A stretch of DNA of 7,039 nt, from positions 6,496 through 13,534 of the forward strand of contig NZJA01000104.1 in NCBI GenBank assembly GCA_002691835.1, written 5' to 3'. Made by a program: the position numbers and the translations under genes. The number at the start of each line of letters is the position of its first letter. The first letter of the stretch is position 1. The notes under the pieces are model-generated. The model worked only from the letters and a program-made list of their open reading frames with translations. It did not search any database and had not been told where the DNA came from. Below, piece after piece: positions 1 through 7,039 of the stretch. This DNA is from Planctomycetota bacterium (lineage in GTDB: Bacteria; Planctomycetota; UBA8108; UBA1146).

Positions 1-306
1 GGTCCAGGTGTTCTTGCGAATCTTGGTGACCGGGATCTCATTCCCGGATGCGTCCATCGCCGAGAGGGTTTCGATGTGGCGGGCGTAGTCGCGGATCTTG
101 TAGGAGCCGGGAGTCCATACGGGCATCCAGATTTCCAGATCCTCGACCGGGTTGCGAGCGCAGGTCATTTCGACGTGGATGCGATGGCGGGAAATGTCTT
201 GCAGGTCGATGAGGTAGGTGGCCGCCGGTGAATCCTGAAAAGAGGTCTCAGGGATAACGGAGTTCGTCGATAGAACCGCTGCCAGAATCAGTCCGATGGC
301 TCCCAT
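1..306 (-). CDS. M61-family peptidase, N-terminal part (cut by left edge)
   Basis: The 102 codons present encode the start of a probable M61 (glycyl aminopeptidase-like) metallopeptidase. Residues 30-60 resemble the beta-sandwich N-terminal domain of the family. The hallmark run W60-M-P-V-W-T-P-G-S-Y-K-I-R-D-Y-A-R-H-I78 matches the conserved WxPGSYxIRDxAR segment. The HExxH zinc site would lie further on, outside the window. Residues 4-13 (IGLILAAVLS) form a short hydrophobic stretch, so export is likely, although the n-region has no basic residue. The ATG at 306 is the only sensible start: one codon upstream in the same frame is the proS stop. No clear Shine-Dalgarno sequence is visible, so translation may be coupled to proS. 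The family assignment rests on the one motif block and is fairly secure; substrate and essentiality are unknown. Confidence 0.8.
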   Translation of the reverse strand, partial: MGAIGLILAAVLSTNSVIPETSFQDSPAATYLIDLQDISRHRIHVEMTCARNPVEDLEIWMPVWTPGSYKIRDYARHIETLSAMDASGNEIPVTKIRKNTWT

Positions 307-309
307 GGA

Positions 310-3051
<2,742 letters not shown>

Positions 3052-3156
3052 ATTCCCGGCTCTGAGGCCTATTTGAAGGAAATCCTCAATCTTTGACGAT
3101 CGATGACCGATCACTGTTTCATGCCGACAAGATTTCATAGGGGAATCTTACGGGCC

Positions 3157-3163
3157 GAAAAGG
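3157..3163 (+). promoter_or_regulatory. Ribosome-site-like sequence supporting a TTG start at 3172
   Basis: GAAAAGG is 8 bases before TTG 3172 but touches GTG 3163. It therefore favours the later start, whereas the comparison with HypA favours the earlier one. The difference is three residues. Confidence 0.35.
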
Positions 3164-3429
3164 TGATCGCGTTGTTTCCCGTCGAAGAACTGGTCCAAAC
3201 CCTCCGCATGCAGGCGATGATCCGTGGCTACCGCTTTGTCACCCGTGCTTGGGTCTCCGTCGGCGTCGACAGCCTGTGCCCCCCGAATCAGGTCAGTCAG
3301 GCCCTCAAAGGGCAACTCACCGGAGAACTCTTCGAAAATTGCCAGATCACGGTCGAAGAGGATGAGGGTGCGGAGATAAAATTAGATCGAATGGAAGGAA
3401 TTCTGGTCCTTCCAAAGTGCTCTTCCTGA
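3163..3429 (+). CDS. Small HypA-like protein lacking most metal ligands
   Basis: The 88-aa product follows the pattern of HypA, the nickel chaperone for hydrogenase and urease maturation. V26-T-R-A-W-V-S-V-G34-V-D-S37 corresponds to the VTxVxxxxG..S core. Cys60 and I62-T-V-E-E66 correspond to the GCxLxxEE strand. The end (L83-P-K-C-S-S88) sits where HypA has its second CxxC. Against E. coli HypA recalled from memory the core aligns without gaps for about 60 residues. Yet the nickel-binding His2 is replaced (start M-I-A), the first CxxC is absent and the second keeps one Cys. Codon use is convincingly coding from about 3175 on; 3103-3162 is rich in rare-looking codons (AGA, AGG, TTA), so ATG 3103 is disfavoured. 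GTG 3163 matches the family's start, while TTG 3172 has the better ribosome site (GAAAAGG, 8 bases upstream). It could be a decayed or repurposed HypA, or an unrelated small protein. Confidence 0.45.
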   Translation: MIALFPVEELVQTLRMQAMIRGYRFVTRAWVSVGVDSLCPPNQVSQALKGQLTGELFENCQITVEEDEGAEIKLDRMEGILVLPKCSS

Positions 3430-3466
3430 AGGACTGGACACATTTCTCCCCGCAGGTCAGCATCAT

Positions 3467-3494
3467 GGAGTCAGGATCGATAGATCCGGGAGTC
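3467..3494 (+). repeat. Short hairpin flanked by direct repeats just before ubiD
   Basis: GGATC-GATA-GATCC (3474-3487) can form a 5-bp stem with a 4-base loop. It is flanked symmetrically, with one base on each side, by direct copies of GGAGTC (3467-3472 and 3489-3494). The second copy contains part of the ubiD ribosome site (GGGAG, 3488-3492, six bases before ATG 3499). Pairing could affect translation, but stems this short occur by chance. Confidence 0.3.
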
Positions 3495-3498
3495 CAAA

Positions 3499-5298
3499 AT
3501 GCACAGAAACCTGCGTACCTTTCTCGACGAACTTCGCGCGGCCGGTGAACTGGTCGAAGTCGATGCTCCCGTCGACCCCAAGTTAGAAGTTGCTGAAATT
3601 CATCGAAGGGTGATTGCGGCAGGTGGGCCTGCGATTCTATTTCGTAACCCCAAGGGGGCACGCTTTCCTTTAGTGATGAATCTATTCGGTAATGCTCGCC
3701 GGGTAGAGATGGGTTTTGGTCGTCATGGCCAAAACTTTCTCAAGAAACTGGTCCACACTGTTGAGACCATCGTTCCTCCAACTTTGAAAAAAGTATGGGA
3801 TGCCAGAGAATTGGCGGGTGCGGCTTTTAAAGTCGGTATGCGTCGAAAAACTCATGGACCTGTATTGGAAGTCCGTAATCGCTCCGCGAATCTTGGGGAT
3901 CTGCCAATCATCACCAGTTGGCCCGAAGATGGCGGCCCCTTCATTACTTGGCCCCTGGTCTATACCCAGCATCCAGAAGATGGGCGACATAACCTTGGCA
4001 TGTATCGAATGCAGGCTCACGACTCTGAACATTTGGGGCTCCATTTTCAGATTCACAAAGGATGTGGATATCACCTCATGGAGTCGGAGCGACTGGAGAA
4101 ACCCTTCCCGGTGACTTGTTTTCTAGGAGGTCCTCCAGCCCTGATCGCCAGTGCTATCGCCCCCTTGCCAGAAAATGTCCCAGAGCTGTTGCTTGCTTCA
4201 TTGTTACAAGACGCACCATTGAAGTTGGCGCAGGCGGGAGACCTTCAGCATCCTTTCGTTGCAGAATGTGAATTTGCGATTCACGGCTACGCTTTACCGA
4301 AAGAGCGTTGGCCAGAGGGACCTTTTGGGGACCACTACGGGTACTACTCATTGCAGCATGACTATCCGGTGATGAAGGTTCGTGAGATTGCTCACCGCCG
4401 AGATGCCATTTACCCGGCGACAGTGGTCGGTAAGCCAAGGCAGGAAGATTTCTTTCTCGGTGATTTCCTGCAGGAACTCCTGTCGCCGCTGTTTCCATTG
4501 GTGATGCCAACGGTCAGAGATCTTTGGTCCTATGGAGAGACTGGTTACCACTCTTTGGCTGGAGCTGTAGTCAAGGATCGCTATCCGAGAGAGGCGATGG
4601 TTTCTGCTTTTCGTATTCTTGGAGAAGGCCAGCTTTCGCTGACAAAGTTCTTGTTGATGACGGATGGCGCTGTCGATTTGAAAGACTTCACAGGAACTTT
4701 GGAGTATGTACTGGCACGGACAGATTTCGCGACCGATCTCCACGTCATCGGTTGTACCAGCATGGATACTCTCGATTATGCAGGTCCCAAGGTGAACGAA
4801 GGTTCAAAGGGTTTCTTGATGGGGTTGGGAGATCCGATTCGTGATCTGCCCGATCGATTCAGTGGGGAGCTGCCTGCGGGCTTTGAAAATGCACAGGTGT
4901 TCTGCCGTGGCTGTCTCGTGGTGGATGGCCCTGACTATGCTCAAGAACCCGGAGCGGCGAGCAGACTGGTGGAGTCAAAAGCACTGGATGACTGGCCTCT
5001 GGTGATCCTTGTGGATGATGCGAAAACTGCAACCGCCACAGAAGCCCGTTTTCTGTGGTCGACTTTTACCCGTTTTGAACCCGCGGCGGACATTCATGCT
5101 CGTGCCGGTGAGATTCGTCGCAATCACATCTCTTATCGTGGGCCAGTCTCCATCGACTCACGGATGAAGCCTGGATATCCAGATGAACTCTTCTGCGACG
5201 AGGAGACTTCTGCCACCGTGACCCAGCGTTGGAAAGAGTACTTCCCGGGTGGCGGAGTCGAGATGGGCAACAGTGATGTCGGTCATCTCGACGATTGA
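3499..5298 (+). CDS. ubiD: UbiD-family prenylated-FMN decarboxylase
   Basis: The 599-aa protein belongs to the UbiD family, which reversibly decarboxylates aromatic or alpha,beta-unsaturated acids using prenylated FMN, Mn2+ and K+. Family blocks in order are the N-terminal L4-R-x-F-L-D..GELVEV, then N165-L-G-M-Y-R-M-Q with the conserved catalytic Arg170 and cofactor/metal-site Asn165. E273-G-P-F-G-D278-H follows, giving the Glu/Asp pair that with the Arg forms the catalytic network. F518-L-W-S-T-F-T-R-F-E-P-A-A-D-I-H is the usual C-terminal strand-helix segment, and the RMKPGYP tail is at 555-561. All key residues appear present. It is about 100 residues longer than E. coli UbiD, nearer the length of the menaquinone-type branch. 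ATG 3499 has GGGAG six bases upstream. No ubiX-like flavin prenyltransferase gene is in the window. The role (quinone synthesis or another acid) is undetermined, so the symbol denotes the family. Confidence 0.92.
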   Translation: MHRNLRTFLDELRAAGELVEVDAPVDPKLEVAEIHRRVIAAGGPAILFRNPKGARFPLVMNLFGNARRVEMGFGRHGQNFLKKLVHTVETIVPPTLKKVWDARELAGAAFKVGMRRKTHGPVLEVRNRSANLGDLPIITSWPEDGGPFITWPLVYTQHPEDGRHNLGMYRMQAHDSEHLGLHFQIHKGCGYHLMESERLEKPFPVTCFLGGPPALIASAIAPLPENVPELLLASLLQDAPLKLAQAGDLQHPFVAECEFAIHGYALPKERWPEGPFGDHYGYYSLQHDYPVMKVREIAHRRDAIYPATVVGKPRQEDFFLGDFLQELLSPLFPLVMPTVRDLWSYGETGYHSLAGAVVKDRYPREAMVSAFRILGEGQLSLTKFLLMTDGAVDLKDFTGTLEYVLARTDFATDLHVIGCTSMDTLDYAGPKVNEGSKGFLMGLGDPIRDLPDRFSGELPAGFENAQVFCRGCLVVDGPDYAQEPGAASRLVESKALDDWPLVILVDDAKTATATEARFLWSTFTRFEPAADIHARAGEIRRNHISYRGPVSIDSRMKPGYPDELFCDEETSATVTQRWKEYFPGGGVEMGNSDVGHLDD

Positions 5299-5361
5299 TC
5301 GGGATGTACTTCATTGCGGCTGTGGGGTTTCACCGCAGGGTGGGTCGTGTATCCTCCCCGC

Positions 5362-6366
5362 GTGAACCAGTTTTTGTCTCAACTCCAGTCGACCCGGATC
5401 TTTTCGCTGCAGAAGGGCATGCTCATGTCCCTTCTTCTGCTCGCCTCGACTATTTCTACAGAGGCTCAGGAACCGGATATTCCCCTCCCGCCCTCCGAAC
5501 ACCGTGTCGATGCCGTCAACGACTTCCACACTCGCCTGGGGAGCAGGATCTTTCAAATCAGTGAAAGAGTGGATGATTTCTTCGGCGATCGTCGTCTTGA
5601 AGACGAACCGGTAGAGACCCGTATGCGAATCCGCACCCAGTTTCGGTTAACGGAGGGGGAGCGACTAAAAGTTAGCTTCAAGATCCGGGCGAATGCTGTA
5701 CTTCCTCGAACGCAGAAAAGGCTGGGCTTCTTTATTGAATCCCTGAGGGAGGATTTTCTCAGCGATTTCAATGAGGTCCTCGGCAGTGAATCGAACGAGG
5801 AGGATCCGGATAATCCCCTGGAAGATGGCAACGTTTCCGGATTGAGAGTCTCCCTCTTCAAGAACTTTCCTGGAAGTTGGACTTTGGATGGCGGAGTCAA
5901 AATTTCATCCGATCCCAAAACCCGGGTTCGCCTTCGTTGGCAATATGACTGGCAGGCACTTGAAAAATGGAACATGAGATTCGTCCAGGGCCTGGAGTAC
6001 CGTGAAGAGCTGGGGCCAGGGGTAAGAACTGAATTTCGCTGGGAGAGACTGATCTCCGATCGGTTGTTGCGATTTTCTCTCGAGGGAGTCCGCTTTGCAG
6101 ATGACGCTCCTGAATCAATTTTTTCGATGGATCATTATCTGCCACTGAAGGGCGAGGCGACCTTACGCCTCACCGCTTCAGAGTACGGGTTTGTCGGTTC
6201 CGGAGCAGAGTTGGACGGTTCCTCTCTGGAGATGGCCTGGCGTAAGAGAGTGCTCTACGAATGGCTCTACGTGGAAGTGGGACCACGAATGTTCTGGTCC
6301 GATCTTGAGAATGAAGGTCGGGAATTCTCGACCTTGCTGGCGTTCGAGGTTGTTTTTGTCAATTGA
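5362..6366 (+). CDS. Exported, probable outer-membrane beta-barrel protein of unknown function
   Basis: From GTG 5362 the product is 334 aa. An N-terminal region with R12 and K18 precedes a hydrophobic core (M20-LMSLLLLAS) and a cleavage-like TEA35-QEP, so it carries a signal peptide. From about residue 87 to the end, stretches alternate polar and hydrophobic residues and are rich in Arg, Glu and aromatics. Examples are RMRIRTQFRL, VRLRWQYDW, VRTEFRWERL, WLYVEVGPRMFW (301-312) and the closing FEVVFVN, as in amphipathic barrel strands. An acidic loop lies at 141-157. The R..V..WLY.EV.P...W pattern near the C-terminus recalls conserved uncharacterised envelope proteins of Gram-negative bacteria. 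Start choice is open: ATG 5425 has a good ribosome site (AGAAGGG, 5411-5417) but would leave a signal peptide without basic residues. I do not recognise a function. It follows ubiD by 63 bases and precedes the YedE-like gene by 29. Confidence 0.75.
   Translation: MNQFLSQLQSTRIFSLQKGMLMSLLLLASTISTEAQEPDIPLPPSEHRVDAVNDFHTRLGSRIFQISERVDDFFGDRRLEDEPVETRMRIRTQFRLTEGERLKVSFKIRANAVLPRTQKRLGFFIESLREDFLSDFNEVLGSESNEEDPDNPLEDGNVSGLRVSLFKNFPGSWTLDGGVKISSDPKTRVRLRWQYDWQALEKWNMRFVQGLEYREELGPGVRTEFRWERLISDRLLRFSLEGVRFADDAPESIFSMDHYLPLKGEATLRLTASEYGFVGSGAELDGSSLEMAWRKRVLYEWLYVEVGPRMFWSDLENEGREFSTLLAFEVVFVN
5411..5417 (+). promoter_or_regulatory. Ribosome-site-like sequence supporting an alternative start at ATG 5425
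   Basis: AGAAGGG lies seven bases before ATG 5425. It would give a 313-aa form beginning MSLLLLAS. It competes with GTG 5362, which lacks an obvious ribosome site but supplies a basic signal-peptide n-region. Confidence 0.4.
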
Positions 6367-6395
6367 CGGACCTTCCGGGGAGATGGGGAAATTCG

Positions 6396-7039
6396 ATGCT
6401 CAGAGGAGAATACGACCGTCGTCACTTCATTCGTGGCTTGTTTGCAATGTTGCTGGTGGGAGCATTTTGTGGAGTACTGGTCGCAAGTGGGAATCCCGGA
6501 AACATGGGGATCTGCGGCGCATGTTTTCTTCGAGACAGTAGCGGAGCACTCAATCTGTTCAGCGAGCCAGCAAAGTTGAAGTATCTCCGTCCCGAGATTC
6601 TGGGAGTCGTCTTTGGAGCGATGGCGTGGATGCTGTCGCAAAGAAAATGGCAGGCCCGATCGGGTTCTCATGCTTCAACCCGTTTCTTTTTCGGAGTATG
6701 GATGGGGATCTCCAGTCTGGTTTTCCTCGGGTGCCCCTTTCGTATGATTCAGCGAATCGCCGGAGGTGATCTGTCAGCATGGGCGGCACTGCCCGGTTTC
6801 GTGATAGGAGTTGGCTTTGGACTGTGGTTGGAAAAAAGAGGTTATACCGTCGGCAAAACGGAGGCCTCACCGACCCCGGTAGGACTGTTGGGCCCACTGT
6901 TGCTTCTCGGTGCGGGTGTGTTGTGGGGAATGGGACTTCTTTCGGGACCCGGTTTAGGTGAAGAAGGAGCTCCAGCCCACGCTGATTGGAAGTTATCCCT
7001 CGGACTTGCTTTGGGAGGGGGTGCACTTCTCTCTTCCAC
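6396..7039 (+). CDS. yedE: YedE-type selenium-associated membrane protein (cut by right edge)
   Basis: The open frame gives 214 codons of a polytopic inner-membrane protein of the YeeE/YedE (sulphur transport) family. Its motifs point to the selenium-metabolism branch, in which E. coli YedE (FdhT) is a putative selenium transporter supporting formate dehydrogenase H. The strongest marks are N33-P-G-N-M-G-I-C40-G-A-C43-F-L-R-D47 and F110-L-G-C113-P-F-R, followed by R120-I-A-G-G-D-L-S. The paired cysteines in such motifs are thought to relay the sulphur or selenium species. Hydrophobic segments lie near 11-31, 63-80, 97-113, 128-145, 162-185 and from 198 on. The basic N-terminus (MLRGEYDRRHFIR) suits a cytoplasmic start. 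ATG 6396 has GGGGA about six bases upstream; TTG 6363, overlapping the previous stop, is less likely. The gene is intact up to the edge; an estimated half of the family's length is present. Substrate is inferred from the family only. Confidence 0.85.
   Translation, partial: MLRGEYDRRHFIRGLFAMLLVGAFCGVLVASGNPGNMGICGACFLRDSSGALNLFSEPAKLKYLRPEILGVVFGAMAWMLSQRKWQARSGSHASTRFFFGVWMGISSLVFLGCPFRMIQRIAGGDLSAWAALPGFVIGVGFGLWLEKRGYTVGKTEASPTPVGLLGPLLLLGAGVLWGMGLLSGPGLGEEGAPAHADWKLSLGLALGGGALLSS

Noticed and set aside
3075..3095. Possible terminator after the amidohydrolase gene (TTGAAGGAAATCCTCAA followed by TCTTT)
   Set aside because: The stem is interrupted, the loop is too small in the best register and the T-run is short.
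3103..3162. ATG 3103 as start of the small HypA-like gene
   Set aside because: No ribosome site lies at a working distance, the codons in this part differ from the rest of the gene, and the HypA-like pattern begins at about 3163.
3465..3548. 27-codon plus-strand frame overlapping the ubiD start, a possible leader peptide
   Set aside because: It has a weak ribosome site and no recognisable features, and the ubiD start has its own good site. It is no better than chance.
5313..5336. TGCGG...CCGCA inverted repeat between ubiD and the envelope protein gene as a terminator
   Set aside because: It has only a 5-bp stem with a 13-base loop, and no T-tract follows.
6559..7026. Minus-strand open frame of 155 codons at the right end
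   Set aside because: The opposite strand encodes the YedE-type protein with clear motifs. The minus frame is rich in Arg, Pro and Ser, without domain signals.

Overview
The window reads as chromosomal DNA of a Gram-negative bacterium. Two products carry export signals and one of them looks like an outer-membrane beta-barrel. Codon use is moderately GC-rich, with many C- and G-ending codons. The species cannot be named from this stretch. The eukaryote/archaeal-type prolyl-tRNA synthetase and the UbiD type fit several phyla. I see no insertion sequence, phage gene, CRISPR array, rRNA or tRNA.

Layout. Positions 1-306 (minus) hold the first 102 codons of an M61-family peptidase; the rest lies beyond the left edge. 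Positions 310-1740 (minus) hold proS, which is upstream of the peptidase gene in the same transcript. The two genes are in the same frame, separated only by a TGA stop and one codon. Positions 1741-1869 are a divergent promoter region with a plausible proS promoter and a 12-bp perfect palindrome. Positions 1870-3051 (plus) encode an M20-family amidohydrolase/carboxypeptidase. Positions 3163-3429 (plus) encode a small protein that I read as a degenerate HypA-like protein. Positions 3499-5298 (plus) encode a UbiD-family decarboxylase. Positions 5362-6366 (plus) encode an exported, probably outer-membrane, protein of unknown function. From 6396 to the right edge (plus) runs a YedE-type integral membrane protein of the selenium-associated group; its reading frame stays open at the edge.

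How the genes fit together. The minus-strand pair (aminoacylation plus a peptidase) and the plus-strand amidohydrolase diverge from 1741-1869. The plus-strand genes are all co-oriented, with gaps of about 30 to 110 bp, so they could be partly co-transcribed, but no single pathway joins them. Most are housekeeping or metabolic genes. The items that most deserve a second look are the HypA-like small gene, which lacks the family's nickel and most zinc ligands, and the YedE-like gene, which suggests selenium use nearby. A link between these two through nickel/selenium enzymes such as hydrogenase or formate dehydrogenase is only a speculation.
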